A stretch of DNA of 60,000 nt from Symsagittifera roscoffensis. Lineage: Eukaryota > Xenacoelomorpha > Acoela > Convolutidae. Both the position numbers and the translations under genes were made by a program. Positions 23,001-32,640 of this stretch are shown piece by piece (the first letter of the stretch is position 1; every line of letters starts with the position of its first letter). The notes beneath the pieces are model-generated. The model was not told where the DNA came from. It did not search any database and was given only the letters and a program-made list of their open reading frames with translations. Where the stretch lies: assembly GCF_963678635.1 (NCBI RefSeq), contig NC_087063.1, positions 39,944,759 through 40,004,758 on the forward strand, in the 5' to 3' direction.

Positions 23001-26000
23001 TAAGACTTTCTCGAGGTGGGGGGGGGCGGATCCAGGATTTTCTCGAGGTGGGGGGGGGGGGGGCGGATCCAGGATTTTCTCGAGGGGGGCGGAATTTCAA
23101 AAAATTTTCGAAAATTTTGACGACCTTTTTTTTAGGTCGACCAAATTGACTTTCCGAGCTCTCCTGAAACATTAAAAAAGACTCTGTTTTGGTCAAATTT
23201 TCTGACCCACAGGCAAAACTTTGAAAAACAGCACAAAAAAGACGTTTTTGGGCAATTTTTTTAAAAAAAATTTTGACAAAAAAATCGCGTTTTTTTTGGC
23301 GCGCGCTCCCCTTCAAAATTAGTATATATTGGCGCCAAAGGCGCCTTTAGAAAAATTTTAGGGTCGGTCGGCCAAAAATGGATTTCTTAAAAAGTACTAA
23401 AGGGGGACCCTTTGGATCCCCACCCCCCCTAAATCCGCCCCTGCTCCGCACACAGAAGACCCAGACAATGAGACCAAGATCCCACTGAGATGTGATCACC
23501 TCATTGGGTTCGCCTGAGAGCTGATATTTTGGAAGCAAGCCGTAGAAATTGACATATTGAACGACTTATAATTTGGGTTGTCCAATAAAAATATGAACGT
23601 TGCCTCATTACTAACAATAAGGCGAATCTGAGCTTCGCGCCACTTGCGATACAAAACAAGAAAAAAATTAAATAGGTCGAAAAAAACTAAATCTATCAAA
23701 AGGAATAAGACTAGTTTTGAAACAAAAACATGACAAGATATTAAATGTTAAACAAACATCAGAAGATGATGTACCCAATACAAACAGATTCCTTGTCAGA
23801 AACCCTTTAAGCCGATAAAAAAATCAACAAAACTTCAGACTTCTGAAAAGCTAATACATCCACCTCGCCTTTAAAGACACAAACACTAAAAACACTTTAT
23901 TTGCTCCTCAAATGAAGCAATATGAGGCCACTTAGCCAATATAATATAAGCCTAAAGCTATTAAGCCTATAAAAGGGAAAATAAAAAACCCGAAAAAAGT
24001 TCAACAAAAATTAAGACTAATAAGAGTTATTAAGTCCCCCTCAACCTCAAAACACAGACACGCACACACAAAACTTTTTTCGCTCGAAGAAAAACGCGAT
24101 ATGAGACCAATTAACCGATATAATATTAGCCAAAACCTATCAAGCCGAAAAAAAAAAGAAAAAAAAAGCCGGGAAAAAAATCGTAATCATGAAAAACTCG
24201 AATTATAACTCTATTAAAATTTTCAGTATTTAGTGCAATCCAGGTGAGTATTAAAACTGTTTCCAAGAAAACGACTCTGAACTAGTTCACAAAACCGATA
24301 AAACTCAAGTCGAAACTATTTAAAACAAAAAAAAAGAAAATATATGAAGTCATGGTTAGGAAAATAACAAACAGCAGACGTTAATCAAAACACTAAAACC
24401 AACTACAATTCACTTGCGTACAGCAAAAAAAAACAAATCTTCAATATGGCAACTAAGCCGACAAAACATAAGCAGACAATAATAAACCGACATTTTTTTT
24501 GAAACGGACTATTTCCCAGATTCGAACACAGGACCTTTGTCGTACCAGGCGGGTTCCTTGCCGTTAACTGCCTGCATATATTTTTTTGAATTTTGAAGTT
24601 TTTCACTCCCAAAAAGGCGCTACACGTCGAACACTAATATTACTGGAGTTAAATTGGGTTTTCAGGGCTTGACTTTTAAAAGTGGCTTGTCCTCCTATAA
24701 TAAGCCTGCTGCTCGCTCAAAATTAGACTAAAAATCAAAAAACTTTGAACCGATTTTCTCGACACTGATAAAACTTGAAATTTCAAATCACGGCAGAAAG
24801 GGCTTCAATATGATATAACACATGAGTCATTCCGATTCTTTTTTTTCTGATTTTGCGAGTAAAACAAAAAAGTTAAATCACACCCGATGACAAAAAGTTC
24901 CTCTCTATTTGCAATGGTTAGAACACAAATCCATTTCCCATACCTTTTCAAACAGGAACTTATTTGTGTGGAAACAATATAATTTGGATACTTGCCCACA
25001 AGATACCAAAGATCCAGATGGTGAATATGCACAAGCCATCACCCATGTAGTCGGCATTGTTACGGCATGTTTCTAAAGTAAAAGACCCCAGTTCATTTCA
25101 GTTAATGCCTATGATATCAAACAAATTTTTTGTTATCAGAAGTACACAGTAAGTTTTAGGTAAAATGAAACTTGACACAAAGAATGAAATTGAAACTAAT
25201 TGGAGGATATTCGAGCTGTTTCGTATCATGTGAAATAACCCAATTAAATCGTTAAAATAATTCCATTGAAACTGCTTCCGTTATGTTAATACCTTATTGG
25301 TAGTGAACGCGTCCCAGACTAGCATTTTCCCGTCCTGTGAAGTGCTCACACAGTGCCTTCTGTCTGTGCTCCAGTCCATGCTCAGCACTTTTCCCTGATG
25401 ACCCTTCAGCAGACGACGCACCTTCATGTTTAGATTGGTGACCACTTCCAGTTTAGCAGCTGCTGTTGTTACTATGGACAAAGATAAATTTAAGTATCCT
25501 TTCGACATTGAACATCAGGATGATATTTTTCGATAGACCTATGAGACTAGACAGGTGATAGAAAGAACTACTGTTAAAAACAGGCCCCCTTACTCGTACG
25601 CATGTAATAAGTGATGTATAAATTATGAACTTCAAAAACGAGTAAAAAATGTTTGATCTGACATCCAACTGACGGGAAGGCGATCTACAATAAGACAACG
25701 GTTCCAGAAATGCCGCCTTCAAAGTGTGGACCCGACGCGCTGTTCATTCAGTCGCAAATGGCACTACCATACCTTCCCCATCGGGGCTAAACACAAAACC
25801 ACACACAGAGGCGAAGCTGAGCTTGGCGCCACTTGCGATACAAAAATGAATGACTGTGATTAAAATCAAATCAAATCTTTAAAAAAACCTTCAAAAACTG
25901 TTTTGTCATACAAACAATCTAAAATAGCCAAAAATTTGCAGTTTACGAAATAAAATCAGATTCCGACAAAAATAAGCAGACGAACGATAAAGCAATAAGC

Positions 26001-29000
26001 AGACGAACGAAAAAGCACTAAGTTTGCAAAAACACAGGTCCCGACCGGATTCGAACCACAATTCTTTACCGCGCCAAGCAGGTCTATTACCTCTGCGCCA
26101 GGTGCTTGATTGATTTTATACTTTCTAATAAAGAAAATAAATGAGTGAGATTATGATCCAAGAGGTGAGTCCTGTGAACAAAGATATTTACGGGAAACAA
26201 AAAAAGTCTAGAACCCGATTACAAAACCCTTGCTTATCGTAAGGGTAAACAAGATAACTCTTCTAGTAGACAGGTCATCCAGTGGACGAAAAACTTTTTT
26301 TTACTAATCAGAATTGACATAAGAAAAGCAACCGTACGCAAGAATAATAACTTCGAATTTTCGTCAACTCATAAAAAACCGCATATATTGGAAACAAAAT
26401 CTGCATCCTTCGACTGTAACACGATGGAACCCAATTACAGGGTTGGTAATTTCATATAAAGTTATGTTGTTTATTCAAATTCAATTTTAATTCAATTTTT
26501 TTATTCAAAAACCATAAAACTTAGTGAAATATTTTACATCTAAAAACTGTGAAACATTTTAAAATGACATCAAAAACGTCACATCTGGGAAAATAAAAGC
26601 CATTGAGCGGGACGCATTTGGACGCAAGATTTGCAACTCCCGCCAGTATTCTCACAGTACCCAACTACAGCGTTGAGAACTCAAAAACTATAAAAAACTG
26701 AGCATTCATATTTGAAGACGATTTGCAACGCTTGAGAGTACTCTGAAAGCCCAAACTACAGGGTTAGCAATTCCAAATTTTGAAGAAAATAATTTAAATT
26801 TTCAGAAAAAAACTACAAAAAACATCAAATCTTGAAAAGTATAAGGATTTCAGCAGTCATATTTGGAGGCATTTCGCAACTCCTGTGAGCACCCCGACAG
26901 ACTCGCTATAGAGATGTGGACTTCAAATTTTGAGAAAGTTTTTCACAACAAAGAGATAACAAGCAAAAGAGATAACAAACGCCACATCTCAGAAACTAAG
27001 AGCATTTAAGCAGACTTGCAAACTGAAACGCCTGAAAGTACCCTCAAAGTACCCAACTACAAGGTTGGGAATTTCGCACCTTTTGAGCTCGAAAATCTAA
27101 GTTTTCTTAAAAGTTAAAAGAAATCATAAAACACGTCAAATCTTGAAAACTAAGTCATATTTTAAGGCAAGAGTTTCAACCCCTGAAAGTACCCTGGCAG
27201 CGCCTAACTACACGGTTGAGATTTTTAACGTTTATGATTATTTTTTAAGTTTTTTGAAACTTTTGAAAAAATCAAACAAATGGTCGTATCTAGTGAAATA
27301 AAAAAGATTTGGGTAATCAAATTTGAAGGCCAAATTTGCAACTCGTGGAAGAACCCTAACAGAATCCCACTATTGGGTTGCTAAGTTCAAAATTGATGAA
27401 ATAAACCTTAAAATCAAACGGGAAAACCGAAAAAAAAATCTTAACCATTGCAACGTACATTATAGATTAAACGTGCAATTGTTTATTACCCTGTGATTGA
27501 AGTTTTATTACACCGAGGTGAAACTGAGCTTCTCACCACTTTTGCTACAAAAATGAATGACTATGCTTAACATTAAATTAAAAGACAAAAGTAACGGCAC
27601 CATTAGAAAAATTACATGGAGCTTTCGGAAAGCCAGAAAGAAACCGAATTTTCAAAAACAGTCCTTTCAGCGGCACAAAGTCAACAAAAAAGCAGACAGA
27701 CAATAATCTCGCAGAATATTTCAAGTTTAAAAAAAAACAGGTCTGGAGATAAATCAAGCTCTCGGGCTTTGTCGTCGCAAGCATGGGTGTAAGAGCAAAT
27801 TGGAACAACTCTGAATATTCAAAAGTAGTCGGAATACGAGAACTAATCAGACAAAATATACAGGCAGACGATAGTCCGAAAAAGAACTCGTTTGAAAAAC
27901 AGTTCCCGATCGGATTCAGACTACAAACCTTTCCTGTCTCAAACAATTGTTACCTCTACAGCAGATACTTGTTAGAACTTCAATTTATAATTACCAAGCG
28001 CTAACAAAGTCGAAAATACCTGAGCACAAACCCTTCACACCAAAAACAAATTCTAAGCCAAGAAATCGATTTTAAATAAGCCGAAAACCATTTTTAAAAA
28101 ATTCCTGGCAACGAAATGTTCTTGAATAATAATAATAATAATAATAAACAAGGATTTAGACATAAAGTCATGGGGCTAAAATGCCCCGCATTGGGAGTTT
28201 TAAACTGAGTTTTATAGTTTCTTTGAGTTTACACAGCTATTGCAGCAGTTTATTCTCCATGTGCATGGGACACTTTCCTCATATTTACTGATGAAATATA
28301 TCCAGAAAACGTTTTTGAGGCTTGATTTGAGTCTTTCGTATTTCATCGCAAACAGGTCTTCTTCTTCCTGAGTCTGTAAAATTTTGTTTGCTAGTATAGG
28401 TGTTCTGTGCCAGAAATTGCTTTTCGATTTTTCGTAATGATAATTTTTATGCGCTAAGTTATTTTTCGTTGATCTTCTTGTTGGGGCTGTAGATTCTTTG
28501 AACTGAACAAATTGTCTCCAATGGAAGTTGTATTGGTCGTTTATTATTTTATGAAATTATTTTGTAAATTATTTAATTATAATTTACAATCGACATAAAA
28601 AACACATACCGATTAAGCCGGATATTTTAAATGCTAACATGCGCGAAACATTTTCTGTTACAACAGAGAGGCCCAGTAGATGAAGGAGTCCAGGAAAGAC
28701 ACCTAAGGAGGAGGAGTCCAGGAAAGACAAAAGAGGTCTCCTCCTCCTTAGCAAGTGATTCAACTAGTTGTTAGCCCAAAAAAGTATATATTCCAGTTTG
28801 ACAACGCTTGCTTATCGCAAGCGTAATAATCTGAAATGATATAGGCTGGTGAAAATTCTTTCGAATTTTCCAGAAAAGTCACGACAGTTTCCAGTCTAAG
28901 TGAAATTTAATCGGTAGTATTTTAGATTCAAGATTCGTATTTAAGAAGGTGAAGGCACGATTCTTAGCACGATTCCATTCCCGTGGGCAACCGCACAAGT

Positions 29001-29438
29001 CTATTCCAATACTACTTTTACTATATGGAAACTAGTTATTTTTTGTTAACCTATTTATTACACCTGTAACATTTCTTCCTTTTACAGTTAAACGTTCTTC
29101 TTTCAGTAAAGTTCTTGTAAATGCTCTTGTATTTCTTGTTTCAGTAAAATTTCTTGTTTCAAAAAAATTACAGTAAAATGTTCTTGTTTTTGTAAAATAA
29201 TTCAGCAACCGTATTCACAACAAACACAGGTTCCTGATAGATACCAGTCAAAAACATTTCCTACTGCGTGTAACAATACCTTCATGAAATTTTAAAAAAT
29301 ATATATATATTACTTACGCTCAACATCGTTCAGTTTTTGTTTTTCCTCGGATAATTTCTCTTTGAGTGTTTCAATTTCTGCTCTTAGCTCAGCAACAGTT
29401 TCCTCATTGCTGCTGTTTAGTGTCCCTTTTGCCATCAT
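16999..29438 (-). CDS. GNB5: G-protein subunit beta-5, complete gene (8 coding exons)
   Basis: This gene encodes the WD40 beta subunit Gbeta5, which pairs with R7-family RGS proteins instead of conventional Ggamma and speeds G-protein switch-off at membranes of excitable cells. Eight exons can be joined with every phase matching: 29318-29438, 25293-25471, 24996-25072, 19875-20001, 19470-19648, 17765-17967, 17331-17497 and 16999-17010. They total 1065 nt including the stop (354 residues), against 353 in the short vertebrate form. An N-terminal coiled coil (about residues 13-37) precedes seven WD repeats. Diagnostic stretches are [71 protein letters not shown] and [11 protein letters not shown]. 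The match to Gbeta5 rather than Gbeta1-4 rests on GGLDNKC, the FTTNK-HAVTMP junction and the N-terminal VEL segment. No frameshift or internal stop was found, so the gene looks functional. Introns are 220-4994 nt and repeat-filled. A candidate AATAAA lies at 16722-16727, 272 nt past the stop. Confidence 0.95.
17331..17497 (-). CDS. GNB5: GNB5 exon 7 (WD repeats 6-7)
   Basis: Acceptor TGTAG. It encodes [16 protein letters not shown], the LKGSR segment and GSWDHTLR. Donor GTTAGT follows in phase 0. Reading through the donor would replace the family's terminal VWA by a short serine-rich tail, which argues for splicing here. Confidence 0.93.
17765..17967 (-). CDS. GNB5: GNB5 exon 6 (WD repeats 5-6)
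   Basis: Acceptor AACCAG. The exon encodes [16 protein letters not shown], then [18 protein letters not shown] and FDLRADREV, the best conserved stretch of the family. It ends phase 1 after DFSLS at donor GTAGGA. Confidence 0.95.
18760..19110 (+). repeat. Dispersed ~350-bp repeat, copy 2 (GNB5 intron 5)
   Basis: Counterpart of 13230-13610, ending with TGCATTCATGAATGCA at about 19053-19068. A weaker piece (CTCTTTCAATTTC ... CATGATTGTCACTTC) lies at 20080-20190 in intron 3. Confidence 0.55.
19470..19648 (-). CDS. GNB5: GNB5 exon 5 (WD repeats 3-4)
   Basis: Acceptor TGTGTAG, then [16 protein letters not shown] and [15 protein letters not shown]. It ends phase 2 at CAG/GTCAGC, so the joined codon is arginine, as expected in the WD(I/M)R motif. 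Confidence 0.93.
19875..20001 (-). CDS. GNB5: GNB5 exon 4 (WD repeats 2-3)
   Basis: The acceptor is TTGCAG; one base completes the glycine split by the GC-AG intron, then [17 protein letters not shown] follows. It ends phase 0 after HSDNQ at donor GTCAGC. It aligns without gaps to the Gbeta5 segment between blades 2 and 3. Confidence 0.93.
20540..20745 (-). repeat. tRNA-derived SINE (GNB5 intron 3)
   Basis: B box AGGTTCGAGTCC on the minus strand at 20666-20680; tail word GAGGCGAAGCTGCACTTCTC at 20545. Confidence 0.65.
21040..22380 (+). repeat. ~170-bp degenerate satellite, second block (GNB5 intron 3)
   Basis: At least six diverged units were seen by eye, anchored on GATTGAACCCTTAATCT-like words near 21411, 21515, 21750, 21919, 22107 and 22258. 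Each is followed by a T-rich GGCA.GGTA.TTTT segment and preceded by GTAGCCGC..GGGGAGA. Spacing is irregular (104-235 bp). Confidence 0.55.
22989..23443. mobile_element. hAT-type MITE with target duplication (GNB5 intron 3)
   Basis: The termini are inverted repeats: CAAGGGCGGATCTA on the left, and CAGGGGCGGATTTA as the reverse complement of the right end. The flanks are CTCCGTAC (22981-22988) and CTCCGCAC (23444-23451), an 8-bp target duplication with one mismatch, which is the hAT signature. The left end holds three near-tandem copies of GGCGGATCCAGGATTTTCTC-type subterminal repeat separated by G runs. It is 455 bp with no transposase. Confidence 0.85.
23615..23660 (-). repeat. SINE tail fragment (GNB5 intron 3)
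   Basis: Carries CGCCACTTGCGATACAAAA, the conserved tail of the tRNA-SINE family, without head. Confidence 0.5.
24300..24560 (-). repeat. tRNA-derived SINE (GNB5 intron 3)
   Basis: The body is like 3670 and 7345 (CAAAACACTAAAACCAACT). The head has TGTGTTCGAATCT as B box at 24518-24530 on the minus strand. Confidence 0.6.
24996..25072 (-). CDS. GNB5: GNB5 exon 3 (77 nt), ends at a GC donor
   Basis: After acceptor CTTTAG the exon reads [20 protein letters not shown] and continues to SLVSC plus two bases. The only junction that keeps the invariant CGGLDNK sequence uses a GCAAGT donor at 24990-24995, a GC-AG intron. The nearest GT (4 nt further on) would put an extra glutamine in the blade and break the frame of exon 4. 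Confidence 0.9.
25293..25471 (-). CDS. GNB5: GNB5 exon 2 (end of coiled coil, WD repeat 1)
   Basis: The acceptor is CCATAG. The first two bases complete the leucine codon begun in exon 1, giving the conserved VEL. The exon carries [18 protein letters not shown] and VWDAFTTNK, and ends in phase 0 at donor GTATTA. Confidence 0.93.
25803..26108 (-). repeat. tRNA-derived SINE, well-preserved copy (GNB5 intron 1)
   Basis: The head at 26040-26108 (minus) has B box GGTTCGAATCC and A-box-like TGGCGCAGAGGTAATAG, 34 nt apart. The tail at 25803-25845 contains GAGGCGAAGCTGAGCTTGGC. About 305 bp; the best reference copy in the window. Confidence 0.75.
26325..27480 (+). repeat. ~155-bp satellite array, copy 1 (GNB5 intron 1)
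   Basis: About seven units, each with CCCAACTACAGGGTTGGGAA-like anchors (near 26436, 26660, 26752, 26898, 27051, 27205 and 27364) and a GCAAGATTTGCAACTC block. Both edges match the inside edges of the array in the Tc1-like element (CCGCATATATTG on the left, TCTTAACCATTGCAA on the right). It is therefore the core of a second copy of that element without its terminal repeats. Confidence 0.75.
27513..27975 (-). repeat. tRNA-derived SINE, diverged (GNB5 intron 1)
   Basis: Tail GAGGTGAAACTGAGCTTCTC at 27515; a degenerate head with GGATTCAGACTACAAA at 27910. Longer than the others, so it may hold an insertion. Confidence 0.5.
28129..28147 (+). repeat. (AAT)n microsatellite
   Basis: Six tandem AAT units in GNB5 intron 1. 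Confidence 0.9.
28690..28840. repeat. Perfect 14-bp hairpin plus palindromic repeat (GNB5 intron 1)
   Basis: CTAAGGAGGAGGAG (28703-28716) is perfectly complementary to 28738-28751 with a 21-nt loop. Just after it lies ACGCTTGCTTATCGCAAGCG, the clearest copy of a palindromic core also seen at 4105, 19375, 20285 and 26230. The words AGGAGTCCAGGAAAGAC are duplicated within the hairpin. Confidence 0.6.
29318..29438 (-). CDS. GNB5: GNB5 exon 1 (start codon, coiled coil)
   Basis: Two adjacent ATG codons open this exon (29436-29438 and 29433-29435). An in-frame TGA lies upstream and no further ATG precedes them in frame. It encodes the acidic/basic heptad segment ending in KLNDVE. The donor GTAAGTA (29311-29317) follows one base of the next codon (phase 1). 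A TTTCAG acceptor-like site sits only 9 nt before the first ATG. Confidence 0.9.
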
Positions 29439-29462
29439 CAAAAATTTCTGAAATATTTGTCA

Positions 29463-30006
29463 TAGTCAAGTCAAGTCAAGTTTTTATGACCATTAGGCAG
29501 TGCCTCTTGTAGTAGTAGTAGTAGTAGTAGGGCTTTTGTGCTCGTAGCACAAGGGGTTTCCCCCTTTCAGTTATTCGTTCTATAGTGAAGTTTTGCTTCT
29601 ACAGTCATTCATTGTGCAATCGCAAGCAATTCTCCATGTGCACTTGTTCATTTGTTCGTAGTCCTTCTCAAATTTTCTCCAAAATAACCACAATATTCGC
29701 TTCTTCAGTCTGCTTGTTTCTCTCACGTCAATTTTGATCACATTCGCTAGCCGACATGTTTGGTAAAAGAATTCGTCCTCCAAAAATTTCTTTTTCGGCC
29801 TCTCGAGCTGGTCATCTCAAATGTTTTTACCTATCTCCGTTCGAATTCGTACATGTCAATTCCAATCGCTTTCCAATGTTTGTCCAGTTTTCACTTGAAT
29901 TCGTCGATGGTCTTGCTTTGCACTGTTTCTTGTGGCAGATTGTTCCAGTCGAGAGGTGCTCTAATCGTGAAGAAATTTTTTCGCATTTCTAGATTTGCTT
30001 AACGTA
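29463..30006 (-). mobile_element. 3' end of the minus-strand LINE (downstream of the Tc1-like insertion)
   Basis: The minus strand encodes the classic CR1/L2 ORF2 tail MRKNFFTIRAPLDWNNLPQE and TVQSKTIDEFK, then a stop, a CTA microsatellite (29510-29530) and a terminal CTTGACTTGACTTGAC repeat. It resumes the LINE interrupted at 33188. Its last base lies only about 25 bp upstream of the GNB5 start codon. Confidence 0.8.
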
Positions 30007-30059
30007 TAATTAGTAGCAAAAAGTTCGGACAGATAGATTTAATTAAAACTAGCGTTTAA

Positions 30060-31065
30060 CGCACCTCCCGTGCTTCGAAATTTTTCGACAACTCATGAAA
30101 AACCGCATATATTGCAAACAACATCTGCAAACTTTTAGTATACTCTGACTGCACCCAATTACAGGGTTGGTAATTTCGAACTTTTAAATTTTTTTAAATT
30201 CCCATTTTAAAAGCGTCATCTCGAAAACTTAATAAGCCTCTGGAGAAATTTGGAAGCCAGATTCGCAACCACTGAGAGTCCCTGAGAGCAGCCTACTATC
30301 GGGTTAGGAATTCAACATTTTGTGAATTTTTTAAACCTCAGTTTCCCGAACAAAAAATTGAAAAAGAACGTCTTATCTCGGAAACTAAAAGAACTTGAGC
30401 ATTCATATTAAGAGGCAAGAGTTGAGACGCCAGGGTGTACGCTAACAATAAAGTTGTATCTTCATCGAGTTAGTACTTTCAAATTTTTTAAATTTCTTTG
30501 TAGATAAATTCTTTCAGAAATTTTGAAAAAAATCAAAAAATGTCACATCTCGGAAGCTAAAAGCATTTGAGCATTCGCATCTAGCAGTCGCATGTGGCAA
30601 GATTTGCAACTCTTTAGAGTACCCTGACAACACCGAACTATAGCGTTGGGAATTTCAAATTTTGAAAAATTATTAATTTAAACTTTCTGAAAATTTTGAA
30701 AAAATCTCCAAAATAGTCACATCTCGAAAACTACAAAAAATTGAGCAGTCATATTTGGAGGCAAGATTCGCAATCCTTGCAAGTACTTTGACAGGACCTA
30801 ATTCCAGGGTTGGGAATTTCAGATTTTAAAATAATAACTTAATTTTTCAGAAAATTTTTGACAAAATCACAAAAAAACGTCATATCTCGAAAACTACAAG
30901 GATCTGAACAGTCATATTTGGAGGAATGATTTGTAATTCCTTAGAGTACTCTGACAGTACCCAACTACAGGGTTGGGAATTTCATATTTAAAAAAAATAA
31001 TAATAATTTAAGTTTTCTGAAAATTTTTGAAAAAAAAATCACAAAAAAGTCACGTCTCGAAAACT
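30060..31065 (+). repeat. ~155-bp satellite array, copy 2, first part
   Basis: Six units anchored near 30151, 30294, 30449, 30634, 30798 and 30958 (spacing 143-185 bp), each with TCTCGAAAACTA ... TTTGAGCA and CAACTACAGGGTTGGGAATT-like words. Confidence 0.8.
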
Positions 31066-32293
31066 TGTAACATTCGCCCAAATACTACACAGCGACGGAG
31101 CGTAGAAAAAGTACCTATTAACGACTGGCAGGCGTCAGTTACCTTAATCCTACTCGTTTTTCACCGTCTCGACCTTGCCAACTGATTTTCTGGTCTGTTT
31201 AGGGCTAAGTAAAAAGTTACTATTTTTAGGCCATCAGTCAAACGACTTTTGATCAGCTTTCGTTTACATGCGAACACAACCACATAGCTGAGTCTCGGAT
31301 CCTCAGACTACGTGATTGTCATTAAAAACACGGCTCGAACGACCTATTTTAACATGTTTTTGTGTGACAGTTCTATATTTATACAGCTCGCTTCCTACGC
31401 GTTCCGCTACGAGTGGCCTATTCGTCATACCGAACACGAGGAAATTGAAAACTGACGATAACTTCTTTGTACGAGCTCCCCGTGCTGCCAATGAACTTCT
31501 GCGTCTGAAAATTATATCTTTCGACATGCCCCTGGGAATGTTCAAATCAAAACTGAATACATTTTTACTGCTTAAAACTTCAACTTTGTTTGATATAAAC
31601 AGATCATGCACATTCTTTGTCAAATGTTTTTGTAAAAATTGTCGATCGTAAGTTCATTCAATATTTATATTAACCCTGTATCCACCAATGGAATTAAAGT
31701 CTTTTACTACTACTACTACTACTAAATCCATTGGAGATGGATTGACCCTTTCCTCTTTCTAGCTACTCATATTCTAAAATATCAAGTTACACCGGTGTTA
31801 ATTTAAAGTTTCTTGACATCCAAGTAGCTATACAGTCAGTTTTATACAGTCCCCTCACATAAAACAGTCTCTGGGGGACCAAGCCTCCGCTCCCGTAATA
31901 TTCCTGCGATAACGCTCTTATCTCTTCTAATTTGCGTCCCGGGAGGGTTCCGTGGAATATTCCTTCCCCACCGAAGCTTCCTTCTCCACTAATATCCGCT
32001 GATAAGGGTCTTATCGTGCGTTGCTGCCACGATAAGAGGCTTCGTATTCTCCGTCTCTTGCACGACTGTTTTTCACAATATTTGTCGTCGTTCTTATTTT
32101 CCTAGTTCTTCTGGTCAAAATGGCCGTTTTTCGTATTTCTGAGAAATATCAACTTGAAAATCGAAATTTTAAAAATAAAAAATTTCAGAATACTTCGAGC
32201 CTCTTTTCAAGCACTTTTTTGCTGTTAAGGCCTTTTCTCTCTGATTCGTGTTTCGTCGGAAGGTTGCGCTGTGCCATCTGGCAGAATGGCACA
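31066..32293 (+). mobile_element. 885-bp hairpin-ended element, copy A (with LINE insertion)
   Basis: It starts TGTAACATTCGCCCAAA and ends GAATGGCACA; it interrupts a satellite unit (CTCGAAAACT before, ACAAGGATTTGAGC after). Without the nested LINE piece it is 884 bp, like copies C (885) and D (886). Its two ends form imperfect terminal inverted repeats of about 27 bp (TGT..CATTC.GCC ... CACAG). The right end is nearly a perfect palindrome. It holds an internal CTTATCGTG/CACGATAAG hairpin. TG...CA ends could also mean a solo LTR; I prefer a non-autonomous TIR element because of the inverted ends and the lack of an internal region anywhere. Confidence 0.7.
31381..31724 (+). mobile_element. 5'-truncated LINE 3' end nested in copy A
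   Basis: The plus strand encodes LKTDDNFFVRAPRAANELLR and a following MFKSKLNTFLL, the usual non-LTR C terminus, and finishes with a (ACT)n tail at 31708-31724. Comparison with copy D shows an uninterrupted ATATTAAATCCATTGG where this is inserted. Confidence 0.75.
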
Positions 32294-32640
32294 ACTACAA
32301 GGATTTGAGCAGTCATATTTGGAGGCAAGACTCGCAATCCCTGATAGTACTCTGACAGTACCCAACTACAGGGTTGGGATTTTCAACGTTTGTAAATTTT
32401 GTTTTCTGAAATTTCTGAAATATTTTGGTAAAAACTCAAAAAATCGTCTTATCTCGTTCACTAAAATGATTCGGGCACTCAAAAATGGACGTCAAATTCA
32501 CAACCCCTAATTTGATATTGGGCTGCTTAATTCAAACTCGGTAAAAAAACCACTAAAATCAAATTGGAAAATCGAAAAAAAATTCTTAACCATTGCAATA
32601 TACGATATAGCCTAAACATGCAAAAATAATACGTTGAAAA
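32294..32640 (+). repeat. ~155-bp satellite array, copy 2, second part
   Basis: Resumes the array directly after copy A (anchors 32358 and 32510), ending with TTCTTAACCATTGCAA. Confidence 0.75.

Noticed and set aside
25773-25786. A 14-nt micro-exon (TTTAG / GTATGG borders) in GNB5 intron 1 with WD-like translation around it ([12 protein letters not shown])
   Set aside because: Adding 14 nt would break the frame, and the exon 1 to exon 2 join already matches Gbeta5 residue for residue.
31303-31651. 111-codon plus-strand and 106-codon minus-strand open frames as host genes
   Set aside because: The plus-strand frame carries the non-LTR C-terminal motif DNFFVRAPR and ends in an (ACT)n tail, so it is a LINE fragment nested in a mobile element.
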